In this document: positions 37,780 through 45,649 of the stretch, piece after piece
Layout of the letters: each line of letters opens with the position of its first letter
How positions within the stretch are numbered: the first letter of the stretch is position 1
Assembly: GCF_001984055.1 (NCBI RefSeq)
Contig: NZ_LYVO01000054.1
Coordinates: 1-48,902, forward strand
Direction: 5' to 3'
DNA length: 48,902 nucleotides
Origin: Variovorax sp. KK3
GTDB taxonomy: Bacteria; Pseudomonadota; Gammaproteobacteria; Burkholderiales; Burkholderiaceae_C
Position numbers and translations under genes: made by a program
Notes under the pieces: generated by a model
Seen by the model: the letters and a program-made list of their open reading frames with translations, nothing else
Database searches by the model: none
Told to the model about the DNA's origin: nothing

Positions 37780-38925
37780 TCAGACTCCCAACAGGTGGAC
37801 GGACGATGCCGCATGGTCGACGCCGGCGATGCCGCCGCCCGTGCACTGCGCCAGGCCGACACGCGCATCGGCGACCTGGCGCGTGCCGGCGCGGCCCTGC
37901 AGGTGCCACATGAGTTCGACCATCTGCGCCACGCCGGTGGCGCCCAGCGGGTGCCCCTTGGCCAGCAGGCCGCCGCTCGGGTTGACCGGCACGCGGCCGC
38001 CGAGCTGCGTGGCGCCCGAGCGCAGAAGCGACACGGCATCGCCGCGCGGCGCGAGGCCCAGCGCCTCGTAATACAGCAGCTCGGCGATGGTGAAGGCGTC
38101 GTGCAGCTCCACCACGTCCACGTCCTGCGGGCCGAGGCCGGCCTGCTCGTAGGCCTGGCGTGCCGCGCGCGCGGTGATCTCGGCGTCGAGGATGTCGTCG
38201 TCGGCTTCTTCGCGGATGCCCGACACGACCACCGACGACAGCACCTTGACGGGCTTCTGCTTGCGCCCCGGGCGCGTGCTCAGCACCAGAGCCGCCGCGC
38301 CGTCGACCTGCGAGGGGCAGCATTGCAGCAAGGTCAGCGGGTCGGCGATCATGCGCGAGGCCAGCACCTCTTCGACCGTGGTCTCGGTACGCTGCTGCGC
38401 GTATTCGTTGAGCGTGCCGTTGCGGCGGTTCTTCACCGCGATGGCGGCCAGATCGGCCGGCGTCGCATCGCGCTCGTGCAGCAGCCGCGTGCCGCGCATC
38501 GCGTAGACGGCGGGCAGCACCATGCCGGCCTTGGCGTACAGCTCGGTCTTGTGGTCGTTGCGCTGCAGCGGAATGGTGCCGCCGCCGAGCGCGGTGAGCT
38601 GCTCGATGCCGAACACGAGCACCGTGTCGTACTGCTGCGCGAGCAGCGCATGGCGCGCCAGGTGCACGCCGGTCGCGCCGCTGGCGCAGGCGTTCTCGAC
38701 GTTGTAGACGGGGATGCCGCGAAAGCCGAGATCGCGAACGATCAGCTGGCCGAGGATCATGCCGCCCAGCACGTTGGCGCAGTAGATGGCCTGGATCTCG
38801 TCCTTCGAGACGCCGGCGTCGTCCAGGGCCTTCAGGATGGCCTGCTGCGCGAGCTCGGGTGCCAGCACGCCGGGGTGCCGGCCGAAAGGCGTCATCGCGC
38901 CGCCGGTGATGTGGATGTGTTGCAT
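37780..38925 (-). CDS. Thiolase family protein (SCP-x/acetyl-CoA acetyltransferase type)
   Basis: 381-residue thiolase that cleaves or condenses an acyl-CoA. The nucleophilic Cys is in NVENACASGATGVHL, and the His in ELHDAFTIAE, GHPLGATGVAQ and CTGGG complete the active site, so it should be functional. The HDAF-type His block and shorter length match the SCP-2/SCP-x thiolase group, which usually works with a separate OB-fold/DUF35 partner, found here directly upstream. That pairing suggests a steroid-, terpenoid- or branched-chain-like substrate, but this is a family trend, not proof. The start at 38925 is 17 bases after the OB-fold gene's stop. Confidence 0.92.
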   Translation of the reverse strand: MQHIHITGGAMTPFGRHPGVLAPELAQQAILKALDDAGVSKDEIQAIYCANVLGGMILGQLIVRDLGFRGIPVYNVENACASGATGVHLARHALLAQQYDTVLVFGIEQLTALGGGTIPLQRNDHKTELYAKAGMVLPAVYAMRGTRLLHERDATPADLAAIAVKNRRNGTLNEYAQQRTETTVEEVLASRMIADPLTLLQCCPSQVDGAAALVLSTRPGRKQKPVKVLSSVVVSGIREEADDDILDAEITARAARQAYEQAGLGPQDVDVVELHDAFTIAELLYYEALGLAPRGDAVSLLRSGATQLGGRVPVNPSGGLLAKGHPLGATGVAQMVELMWHLQGRAGTRQVADARVGLAQCTGGGIAGVDHAASSVHLLGV

Positions 38926-38942
38926 GTTGCGGTGCTCCGGGT

Positions 38943-39296
38943 TCAGTCGGCGAGGGCCACGAACACGTAGCCGAAGGCGTCGTCGGGGCGGGCGGTGTAG
39001 CGTTCGCCGATCGTGGGCCGCGGCTTGCCGGTGAGGCGGCCGAAGATGCGCACGGGGCCCGGGAAGTCGACGTAGCCGAGCGCGTAGGGCGCCAGCCCGG
39101 TCTTTGCGCCGGGATGGATCACCGTGTAGCTGTAGACCTGGCCGACGGGTGCGACGGCGACCGCATCGTGGTGGCCTGCCAGCGGCGAGGCAGGGGGCAG
39201 GGCGGGAAAGACGAGTTCGCCGTCGTCGCGGTGACGCGAGGCGAGCAGCGCGGGCTCGGGGGCGGGGCTCCACAGGGGATACGAAAGCTCTGGCAC
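38943..39296 (-). CDS. OB-fold protein, DUF35-like, without zinc-ribbon cysteines
   Basis: 117 residues. The C-terminal OB fold is clear: GQVYSYTVIHPGAKTGLAPY, ALGYVDFPGPVRIFGRLTG and DAFGYVFVALAD follow the DUF35 (acyl-CoA-associated OB-fold) pattern. The N-terminal part keeps the length and the GELVFPALPP context of the usual rubredoxin-like zinc ribbon, but all four expected cysteines are replaced. The start is GTG at 39296 because AGGAGA stands five bases upstream; an ATG 33 bases earlier is an alternative. DUF35 proteins partner SCP-x thiolases, so it is the likely thiolase partner and first gene of the six-gene operon. Confidence 0.8.
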   Translation of the reverse strand: MPELSYPLWSPAPEPALLASRHRDDGELVFPALPPASPLAGHHDAVAVAPVGQVYSYTVIHPGAKTGLAPYALGYVDFPGPVRIFGRLTGKPRPTIGERYTARPDDAFGYVFVALAD

Positions 39297-39572
39297 GGGG
39301 GTCTCCTGGTCTTCGAACAAGGCCGGCACGGGGCCGGTGGGATGTGCGAAGTCTTGGGCTTGGAGGCCCGGCGCTCAAACGATATTTGCAGGCGCGCTGA
39401 TTGAGATAAATGCAAGTGAAGCGGGCGACGGCCCTCGCATCCGACGTTCGCGTGGCGGTCGATGCGACCCTGGAGGTCGTCGTTCGCCTACATCGACGGT
39501 GCGACGGCGCGATAGCGTGAAGCCACATTCCCGCCGTTCGTTCGCCCCCATCTGCAATCCGAAGAGGCTTTC

Positions 39573-39785
39573 ATGACATCCAAACCCAAAGTCGGCGACA
39601 AGGTCGAGTGGTCCACCTCGCAGGGCCCCACGACGGGCACCGTGGTCAAGAAGGTGACGGGCACGGCCCACGCCGAGGGCCATGTCGCGAAGGGCTCGAA
39701 GGCGCATCCGCAGTACGAGGTGGAAAGCAGCAAGACGGGGAAGCACGCCATCCACAAGGCCGAGGCGCTGAAGAAACATGGCTGA
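39573..39785 (+). CDS. DUF2945 family protein (HVA1/Tudor-like)
   Basis: 70 residues. Starts KPKVGDKVEWSTSQGPTTGT, then VVKKVTGTAHAEGHVAKGSK and HPQYEVESSKTGKHAIHKAE, the signature of the DUF2945/hypervirulence-associated TUDOR-like family, a small SH3-type barrel. It is very basic and may bind nucleic acid. A moderate GAAGAGG lies upstream. It overlaps the DUF3140 gene by 8 bases, so translation is coupled. The antisense strand carries the tail of the LRR frame. The 277-base gap on its left (39297-39572) has no gene and must carry divergent promoters for it and the thiolase operon. Confidence 0.9.
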   Translation: MTSKPKVGDKVEWSTSQGPTTGTVVKKVTGTAHAEGHVAKGSKAHPQYEVESSKTGKHAIHKAEALKKHG

Positions 39786-41151
39786 GAAGAAGACGGCGAC
39801 CAAGGCTGCCGGCAAGGCAGGCCGCAAGGTCTCGGGCAAGCCCGCTGCGCACGGTCGCCCGGGTGCGGAGAGCGACAGCGAGGCCGGCGTCGTCCGCGAC
39901 TTCCTGTCCGCCGTGAACATGACGCCTGCACGGCTGCAGGCGTGGCTGGACAGCGACGAATCCAAAGCGGTGGGGTTCAAGGGAAAGCCGACCAGCGAAT
40001 CGGTCGGCCATCGGTCGGGCCGACGCATTCTGCGGTTGCTCGCCAAAGACCATGACGACCTCACCGCGGGCGACCTGGCGCACATGCGCAAGGTCACCGG
40101 CTATGTGCATCGGCACCTGGCTCAGCGGCCGGATGGCGATGTGAGCGAGACGCCGTGGCGCTATTCGCTGATGAACTGGGGCCACGATCCGGCGCGGCGG
40201 CGCGCGAAGAAGCGCTAAGCCTGCGAGGCAAGGGACCGCGACGGCTTTGAGGTGCCGGGAACGCTCGATCATGCTCGCGACTTCATACAGCGCCAGATCG
40301 AGGCAACACAGGTTCAGCGCCTGCAGAGTCGTGTGCGTGCTCAGCGCGTGCAGGAGGCGCGAGACCCCTTGGTCGTTGAACTCGGAGCGTTCGAGGTCCA
40401 GCACGCGAAGGTTGGTGAGTTTCGCCAGGCGTGTGAGAAGCGGCGGCTCGATGTCTTCGTCGATGGTGTCGAGCGCGCAGTCCGTGAGCTTGAGCGTGGA
40501 CACGCTGTTGGTCTTTTCGAGCGCCTGAACGATCGACACCCAGCTTTGCGACACCGCCCAGCACTTGTGGATGTGGAGGTGCGCGGGGAACGAGCGTTCG
40601 AGCACGTGGCACAGCAATGGCAGTGCATCCGGCTCCGAGTCTGGGCTGTCCGACGTACTGGCCGTCAGGCGCTTCAAGTTGCCGAAGAACGCGCCGTGAG
40701 GAATGGCCAAAGGGGCGCCAATATGAACATCGTTCAGTTCGAGTTCTTCAAGACGGGGCATCGACGTCAGAAACCTGATCAGATGTCGGCTTTCCTGGTC
40801 GGTGGGTTCCAGACTGGCAAGCGTCAGACGGCGCGTCGGTACTGTGTGCGGATAGGCATGCTCCAGCAGTGCCCAATCGTCGAGCGAGATCGGGCCGTGC
40901 AGGCAGATGTGCTCCTTCCTGGCGAAGATGTAGTTCAACGCCATGCCGTCGAGCGCATGGAGCGCCGTGGCGATGATGTCCGCCAGCTCTTCGGGGCTTG
41001 CCTGGTCGATGTCGCGTCTCTGCGCGACCGGGAGCTGCTTCCATTCTTCGTCGATGTCGCGCCACGCCAATGGCTGCTGCTTCGGCGTTGCGCGGTCGAT
41101 GAAGCTTCTGAAGTCGATGGAGTTTCTGGGAAATGGATTTGGGTTGAGCAT
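39646..41151 (-). CDS. Leucine-rich-repeat protein, frame running antisense through DUF3140/DUF2945
   Basis: The frame starts at an ATG at 41151 and is open for 501 codons. Residues 1-311 form a convincing protein: an N-terminal helical part (DIDEEWKQLPVAQRRDIDQA) and LRRs such as RLEELELNDVHIGA, VSTLKLTDCALDTI, NLRVLDLERSEFND and TLQALNLCCLDLAL, the ribonuclease-inhibitor-like type. From about residue 312 the frame runs opposite DUF3140 and DUF2945 and becomes Arg/Pro/Ala-rich, typical of antisense translation of GC-rich genes. The gene was probably truncated near 40219, losing its own stop and later repeats, or it is a real overlap. LRR proteins of this sort include type III effectors such as GALA proteins, but no secretion signal is seen. 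Confidence 0.65.
   Translation of the reverse strand: MLNPNPFPRNSIDFRSFIDRATPKQQPLAWRDIDEEWKQLPVAQRRDIDQASPEELADIIATALHALDGMALNYIFARKEHICLHGPISLDDWALLEHAYPHTVPTRRLTLASLEPTDQESRHLIRFLTSMPRLEELELNDVHIGAPLAIPHGAFFGNLKRLTASTSDSPDSEPDALPLLCHVLERSFPAHLHIHKCWAVSQSWVSIVQALEKTNSVSTLKLTDCALDTIDEDIEPPLLTRLAKLTNLRVLDLERSEFNDQGVSRLLHALSTHTTLQALNLCCLDLALYEVASMIERSRHLKAVAVPCLAGLALLRAPPRRIVAPVHQRIAPRRLAHIAIRPLSQVPMHIAGDLAHVRQVARGEVVMVFGEQPQNASARPMADRFAGRLSLEPHRFGFVAVQPRLQPCRRHVHGGQEVADDAGLAVALRTRATVRSGLARDLAACLAGSLGRRLLLSHVSSAPRPCGWRASPSCCFPPRTADAPSSPSRHGPRRGPCPSPS
39778..40218 (+). CDS. DUF3140 family protein
   Basis: 146 residues. The lysine-rich N-terminus (EKKTATKAAGKAGRKVSGKP) is histone-H1-like, then the domain follows: RDFLSAVNMTPARLQAWLDS, ESVGHRSGRRILRLLAKDHD, HMRKVTGYVHRHLAQRPDGD and SETPWRYSLMNWGHDPARRR. 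The last blocks are highly conserved in DUF3140. The basic tail of Lys/Arg suggests DNA or RNA association. DUF2945 and DUF3140 are commonly adjacent, often in stress or stationary-phase loci. Function unproven. The whole coding region is overlapped antisense by the LRR reading frame. Confidence 0.92.
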   Translation: MAEKKTATKAAGKAGRKVSGKPAAHGRPGAESDSEAGVVRDFLSAVNMTPARLQAWLDSDESKAVGFKGKPTSESVGHRSGRRILRLLAKDHDDLTAGDLAHMRKVTGYVHRHLAQRPDGDVSETPWRYSLMNWGHDPARRRAKKR

Positions 41152-41213
41152 GAGCCGTTTCGGGGGGATTGTGGGTCTGCAAGGCCCGGGCTCCCTGGCC
41201 CGGGCGCTGCGGC

Positions 41214-41936
41214 TTACACCATGCCGACCTTGCCGGTGGCGAGGTCGTACACGCCACCCACCACCTTCACCGCGCCGCTCTTGGTCAGATCGGCCAGGAT
41301 GGGCGCCGCCGACATGAGCCGTGCGACGTTCTGGCGCACGTTCTCCGCCGTGGCGGCGGCGAGCAGGTCGGCCGGCTTGTGGCGTGCAGCCGCTTCGACA
41401 GCGGGACGGATCGCGGTGGTCAGGCTGGGCAGGTGGCCCGGCAGCGAGGCGTTGTCCTGGACGACCTGGATGGTCGCCGCAACGGCGCCACAGCTCGTGT
41501 GGCCCAGCACCATGATCAGCGGCACCTCGAGGACCTTGGTCGCGAATTCAAGGCTGGCGAGCGCGTCGTCGTTCACGAAGTTGCCAGCCAGCCGCACCAC
41601 GAACAGGTCGCCGGGGCCCTGGTCGAAGGCCAGCTCGGGCGCGACGCGCGAGTCCGCGCAGCCGAGGATGGCGGCGAACGGCTTCTGCCCGCTCGTGCGC
41701 GCCACGCGGCCGACGGAGTAGTCGCGCTGGGTCGGCTTGCCCGCGACGTAGCGGGCGTTGCCCTGCGTCAGACGCTGGAGAGCGGCGTCGCCGCCGATGC
41801 GGTTGGTGGGCAGCGCGTCGTCGGCCGCCAGCGCCGGCGCGCTGGAAGCGAGGGCAGCCAGAGCTGCCGCGCCGCCGAGGAATCGGCGTCGCGACGATGC
41901 CGATTCAGATGCGGAATGAACATGGTTGTTGCACAT
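41214..41936 (-). CDS. Beta-class carbonic anhydrase, Tat-exported
   Basis: 240 residues. The N-terminal SSRRRFLGGAAALAALASSA is a twin-arginine signal peptide, followed by APALA. The zinc ligands are the first Cys in AAILGCADSRVAPELAFDQG, His and Cys in VLGHTSCGAVAAT, and Asp/Arg of the CADSR catalytic pair. DLFVVRLAGNFVNDDALASL is the standard mid-block. It interconverts CO2 and bicarbonate, here in the periplasm after export folded with its zinc. GAGGAGG seven bases before the ATG at 41936 fixes the start. It ends 62 bases before the LRR gene's start on the same strand. Confidence 0.94.
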   Translation of the reverse strand: MCNNHVHSASESASSRRRFLGGAAALAALASSAPALAADDALPTNRIGGDAALQRLTQGNARYVAGKPTQRDYSVGRVARTSGQKPFAAILGCADSRVAPELAFDQGPGDLFVVRLAGNFVNDDALASLEFATKVLEVPLIMVLGHTSCGAVAATIQVVQDNASLPGHLPSLTTAIRPAVEAAARHKPADLLAAATAENVRQNVARLMSAAPILADLTKSGAVKVVGGVYDLATGKVGMV

Positions 41937-42115
41937 GAAGAAACCTCCTCGTACTCGTGACCGCCCGTGGTCGATGAAGGGCAGGCCCGCGCGATATGCG
42001 ATGGCGCTGCGATTCTTGTTTCCCCTGTTTGCTGTTGGAGGCGATTGAGAGAAAGCTTCAGATTGCGTGGACTGAACGGACAATCTCGGGCTCGACGAAT
42101 CCACACTGCGCGTTC

Positions 42116-42913
42116 ATGACCCAGGTTCTCGCCCCGCTGCTCAAGCTCGTGCTGGCCTGCACGATCGGACTCGCGGGCATCGCCATGTTCCAGAACCGAC
42201 TGCTTTACTTTCCCGCGCCGGCCACGGTGGCTGAAATGGCGACCAACGGGCTGCAACCCTGGCCGTCGGCGCAGGACTTCCGCGCGCTGCTGGCGCAACC
42301 GGCCGAGGCAACGCGCGGCACCGTGGTGGTCTTCCACGGCAACGCCGGGCATGCCGGCCATCGCCGCTACTACGCCGACATGCTCACGCGGCAGGGCTTT
42401 CGCGTGCTGCTGGCGGAATACCCCGGGTATGGTCCGCGCGCCGGCGAAATGGGCGAGCGCAGCATGGTCGATGACGCGCGCGAGACACTTGTGCAGGCCC
42501 ACCGCGCGTTCGGTGCGCCGGTGGTGGTGATCGGCGAGTCACTGGGCTCCGGCGTGGCGGCCGCCGCCTCGGCGCAGCAGCGCGACGCCGTGGCCGGCCT
42601 GATGCTGATCACGCCCTGGGACCGGCTCGTGAACGTGGCCCGACACCACTATCCGTGGCTGCCGGTGACATGGCTGCTGCGCGACCGCTACGACAGCGTC
42701 GAGAACCTCGTGGGCTTCGGCCGACCGGTGCTGGTGATGGTGGCCGGCCGCGACAACGTGGTGCCGGCGCGCCTGGGCGTCGCACTGTACGAGGCGCTCG
42801 CGGCGCCCAAGCGCGTGGTGACGATCGACGGTGCGAGCCACAACGACTGGCCCGGCATGGTCGACGCGCGCTGGTGGGAGGACGCGATGGCCTTCATGCT
42901 CGCTCAGCCTTGA
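42116..42913 (+). CDS. Membrane-anchored alpha/beta hydrolase (YfhR/BEM46-like)
   Basis: 265 residues. An N-terminal membrane segment (APLLKLVLACTIGLAGIAMF) is followed by NRLLYFPAP and the hydrolase core. VVVFHGNAGHAGHRRYYADM is the oxyanion block, the nucleophile is in VVVIGESLGSGVAAAAS, the acid in VMVAGRDNVVPAR and the His in IDGASHNDWPG. The N-terminal helix plus motif order match the BEM46/YfhR group, thought to act at membranes as esterases or depalmitoylases. The start at 42116 is preferred because the anchor then begins right away. The stop overlaps the convergent DUF6064 gene by 10 bases. Confidence 0.92.
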   Translation: MTQVLAPLLKLVLACTIGLAGIAMFQNRLLYFPAPATVAEMATNGLQPWPSAQDFRALLAQPAEATRGTVVVFHGNAGHAGHRRYYADMLTRQGFRVLLAEYPGYGPRAGEMGERSMVDDARETLVQAHRAFGAPVVVIGESLGSGVAAAASAQQRDAVAGLMLITPWDRLVNVARHHYPWLPVTWLLRDRYDSVENLVGFGRPVLVMVAGRDNVVPARLGVALYEALAAPKRVVTIDGASHNDWPGMVDARWWEDAMAFMLAQP

Positions 42914-43533
42914 GTCGCCAGGGTCCACTGCGTCAGCGCGGCCACCACGCACCACAGCAGCGGGATCGGCCACAACAGGCGAGACGGCCACACGATCGAA
43001 CTCCCGGCGGAAGCCGGCCTGAGCGTCAGCAGCAGACCGATGGTGCCGACCGCCGTCGGATCGGGCGTCATCGCGAACAGCTCGGCTTCGGTCCACGACC
43101 GGCCGCGCAGCGCCAGGCCGAGCCAGGGCTCAACGAACACGGCGAAGCCGAGCAACGCCAGTCCCAGGCCGTGGCGCGCCCCGCGCGCCTTCTGCCATTC
43201 GATGCCCGCAGCCAGCGCCAGCAGCACACCCTGCGCCGCGAACCCGGCGGCGAACCAGGTCGCCGCCCAATTGATGGTGGCGTAGCGCTGCAGGTGGAAG
43301 GCCCAGGCGACCCAGAACCAGCACGCCGCCAGCAGCACGCAGGCCACGCGCCCCGCTGCGGCGGGCCCCTTCGACACCAGCCAGATCAGCACGAGCGCGA
43401 GGGCCGCAGCGACGACCTGTGCCGGCCAGAGTTCGAGGTTGTACAGCTCGAAGAGCCGGTGATAGGTCTGCGCCGAGAAGAGCAGGAAGTCCGAGGGCCT
43501 GTAGCTCAACCACGTCGACATCGACGACGTCAT
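42904..43533 (-). CDS. DUF6064 family membrane protein
   Basis: 209-residue polytopic membrane protein. It opens MTSSMSTWLSYRPSDFLLFS with a Tyr-rich segment (QTYHRLFELYNLELWPAQVV), then about six hydrophobic helices, including AALALVLIWLVSK, VACVLLAACWFWVAWAF, AAGFAAQGVLLALAAGI and LLWPIPLLWCVVAALTQW. The order fits DUF6064, of unknown function, perhaps involved in small-molecule transport or membrane homeostasis. The start is uncertain by four codons; 43533, 4 bases after the upstream stop, is chosen, and an alternative ATG at 43521 exists. Probably co-transcribed with the exported aldo-keto reductase upstream. Confidence 0.8.
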   Translation of the reverse strand: MTSSMSTWLSYRPSDFLLFSAQTYHRLFELYNLELWPAQVVAAALALVLIWLVSKGPAAAGRVACVLLAACWFWVAWAFHLQRYATINWAATWFAAGFAAQGVLLALAAGIEWQKARGARHGLGLALLGFAVFVEPWLGLALRGRSWTEAELFAMTPDPTAVGTIGLLLTLRPASAGSSIVWPSRLLWPIPLLWCVVAALTQWTLATQG

Positions 43534-43537
43534 CGGC

Positions 43538-44488
43538 TCACAGTGCCTGCAGGTGGGCCGCCATGCGATCGCGCATCGCCGCGTCGGGCATCGGGCCGAC
43601 TGCCGCGCCCATGTTCTGCTGCACGTGCGCCACGCTGCGCGTGGCCGGTATGGCACAGGTGACAGCAGGGTGCGACACGATGAACTTCAGCACGAACTGC
43701 GCCCAGCCGTCGCAGCCGAGTTCGGTCTTCGCCCAGGGCGGCAGCGCGTGCGACTTGAGTGCGCGCAGCAAGGCACCTTCGCGAAAGGGCCGGTTGGCGA
43801 TCACCGCGATGCGCTTCTCGCGCGCCAGCGGCAGGATGCGCGACTCCACGTCGCGGTCGAGCGGGTTGTAGGTGATCTGCACGAAGTCGATCGGCTGGCT
43901 GGCCATGATCGATTCGATCTCCGAATGGCGGCGCCCCTCCGACGTGGTGATGCCCACGTAGCGCAGTTGCTTGGCCGAACGCATCGCGAGCAACGCGGGC
44001 AGGTGTTGTTCCCACGCGAGCAGGTTGTGCACCTGCAGCAGGTCGAAGCGCGGCACGCGCCAGAGCTTGCGCGACTCCTCGATCTGCGCAGGCCCACGCG
44101 CGCCGCTGCCGATCCAGACCTTGTCGGCCGCGAATACGCCCGCCGTGCGGTTGATGCGCGCCAGGCCTTCGCCCACCACCGACTGCGAGGAACCGTACAT
44201 CGGCGACGAATCGACCATGCGCCCGCCGGCATCGAAGAAGGCACGCATCACATCCGCGCAGTTGCCCCGAGCGGCAGGGTCGTTGCCGACGTTGAAAGTG
44301 ATCCATGTGCCCAGCCCGATCGCCGGCACCAGCTCGCCGGTGGCCGGTATGGCGCGCGTGGCCGGCCCGCGCGGCGACTGCTGTCGTTGCGGCTTCGGCT
44401 GGGTATGACCAGCCAACGGTGAAAGGCCCGCCGCGAGCGCCAACAGCGCCTCGCGGCGGGTCGGCGTGATGCGCGGACCTGCGGACAT
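43538..44488 (-). CDS. Aldo/keto reductase with N-terminal export signal
   Basis: 316 residues. Catalytic Asp and Tyr are in RMVDSSPMYGSSQ, Lys in ADKVWIGSG, His in LLQVHNLLAW, so the tetrad is intact. AIPATRSVAHVQQN is the cofactor end. The first 30 residues (TRREALLALAAGLSPLAGHT) resemble a Tat-type signal with RR, unlike cytoplasmic members. The Tat system exports folded proteins carrying cofactor, so a periplasmic NADPH-dependent enzyme would be possible, though unusual. AGAGGA upstream supports the ATG at 44488. The gene is followed by the DUF6064 membrane gene with 4 bases between, implying a joint role. Substrate unknown. Confidence 0.9.
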   Translation of the reverse strand: MSAGPRITPTRREALLALAAGLSPLAGHTQPKPQRQQSPRGPATRAIPATGELVPAIGLGTWITFNVGNDPAARGNCADVMRAFFDAGGRMVDSSPMYGSSQSVVGEGLARINRTAGVFAADKVWIGSGARGPAQIEESRKLWRVPRFDLLQVHNLLAWEQHLPALLAMRSAKQLRYVGITTSEGRRHSEIESIMASQPIDFVQITYNPLDRDVESRILPLAREKRIAVIANRPFREGALLRALKSHALPPWAKTELGCDGWAQFVLKFIVSHPAVTCAIPATRSVAHVQQNMGAAVGPMPDAAMRDRMAAHLQAL

Positions 44489-44575
44489 GCGTGCTTTCCT
44501 CTGGGTGAGGGTGCATGGTCGCAAGGATGAGGCGTCGCTGCAAGCAAAGGCCCGAACCCGCAGCGGCGCGAAGGG

Positions 44576-45373
44576 TCAAGGCCGCAACGCCTGCGTCAAC
44601 TCCATCACCGACGTCAACGCCCCCGCGAAGCGCGGTGCGAGAAAGGCCCCCAGCTGCGGCATCAGCAGCTGCAACATTCCCACCCCCGCCAGCAGCGTGA
44701 GCGGAAAGCCGACTGCGAAGATGCTGAACTGCGGCGACGCCCGGTTCAAGATCCCCATGGCGAGGTTGAGGGTGAGCAGCGCGGTGATCAGCGGCAGGGC
44801 CAGCATGAAGCCGCTGGCGAAGATCTGGGCGCCGCCGTTCACCAGCAGCAGCCAGCCCTTGGCGGCCAGGGGTGCGTCGGCGACGGGCAGGGCATGAAAG
44901 CTCGCGGCCAGCGCCTCCACCAGCAGCAGGTGGCAGTCCAGGGCCAGGAAGATCAGCATCGCCAGCATGTGCAGCAGCCGCCCGACCACCATGGTGGTGC
45001 CGCCGGCCATCGGGTCGAAGAAGGACGCGAAGGACAGGCCCATCTGCAGGCCCACGTACTCGCCCGCCGCCAGTACTGCGGCGAAGACCATGCGCATGGT
45101 GAAGCCGATGGCCGCGCCGATCAGCACCTGCTGCACGATGATCCAGAGGCCACCGAAGGACACCACCGGCACGTCGGGCATCGCAGGCAGGGCCGGCCCG
45201 AGCGTGATGGCGAGCAGGGCGGCGATCGACACCTTGAGCTTTCGCGGCACGGTCGGCTCGCCGAAGATCGGCGCGGTGCCGACCAGCGCCAGCATGCGCA
45301 CGAAGGGCCACAGGAAGGCCACCATCCAGGCGTTCAGCTCCGCCGAGGTGACGGAGAAAACCGAAGAGGTCAC
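44576..45373 (-). CDS. fliR: Flagellar biosynthetic protein FliR
   Basis: 265-residue inner-membrane component of the flagellar type III export gate (FliPQR). Six or so hydrophobic helices are visible, starting NAWMVAFLWPFVRMLALVGT and APIFGEPTVPRKLKVSIAAL, which is diagnostic of FliR. GEYVGLQMGLSFASFFDP is a second conserved block. The start is GTG at 45373, overlapping the FliQ stop as GTGA (4 bases), so translation is coupled. It is the last gene of the visible flagellar set in this window; FlhB is not present to its left. Confidence 0.97.
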   Translation of the reverse strand: MTSSVFSVTSAELNAWMVAFLWPFVRMLALVGTAPIFGEPTVPRKLKVSIAALLAITLGPALPAMPDVPVVSFGGLWIIVQQVLIGAAIGFTMRMVFAAVLAAGEYVGLQMGLSFASFFDPMAGGTTMVVGRLLHMLAMLIFLALDCHLLLVEALAASFHALPVADAPLAAKGWLLLVNGGAQIFASGFMLALPLITALLTLNLAMGILNRASPQFSIFAVGFPLTLLAGVGMLQLLMPQLGAFLAPRFAGALTSVMELTQALRP

Positions 45374-45639
45374 GTGACCAGTTGCGGAATGCTCGAGAAC
45401 AGCACGCGGATGTAGTCCAGCATCTGCCCCATCATCCAGGGGCCCGCGATCACCAGCACCGCGAACACGGCCAGCAGCTTGGGGATGAAGGACAGCGTGG
45501 CCTCGTTGATCTGCGTGGCGGCCTGGAAGACGCTGATGACCAGGCCCACCACCAGCGCCACCAGCAGGAGCGGGGCACCGATCAGCAGCGAGACGTGGAT
45601 GGCCTGGCTGCCCATGGTCATGACCGATTCGGGTGTCAT
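45370..45639 (-). CDS. fliQ: Flagellar biosynthetic protein FliQ
   Basis: 89 residues, two membrane helices, the normal FliQ size. VISVFQAATQINEATLSFIP is the diagnostic block between the helices SLLIGAPLLLVALVVGLV and LLAVFAVLVIAGPWMMG. The start at 45639 is selected because it gives the standard N-terminus MTPESVMTMGSQAIHVSLLI. It lies 10 bases after FliP and overlaps FliR by 4. Acts with FliP and FliR as the export gate pore. Confidence 0.97.
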   Translation of the reverse strand: MTPESVMTMGSQAIHVSLLIGAPLLLVALVVGLVISVFQAATQINEATLSFIPKLLAVFAVLVIAGPWMMGQMLDYIRVLFSSIPQLVT

Positions 45640-45649
45640 GGCGCGATTC

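Noticed and set aside
44100..44200. Apparent loss of the catalytic Lys in the exported aldo/keto reductase (IGSGARG)
   Set aside because: Closer alignment places the Lys in ADKVWI, matching ATKVW of relatives, so the tetrad is intact.
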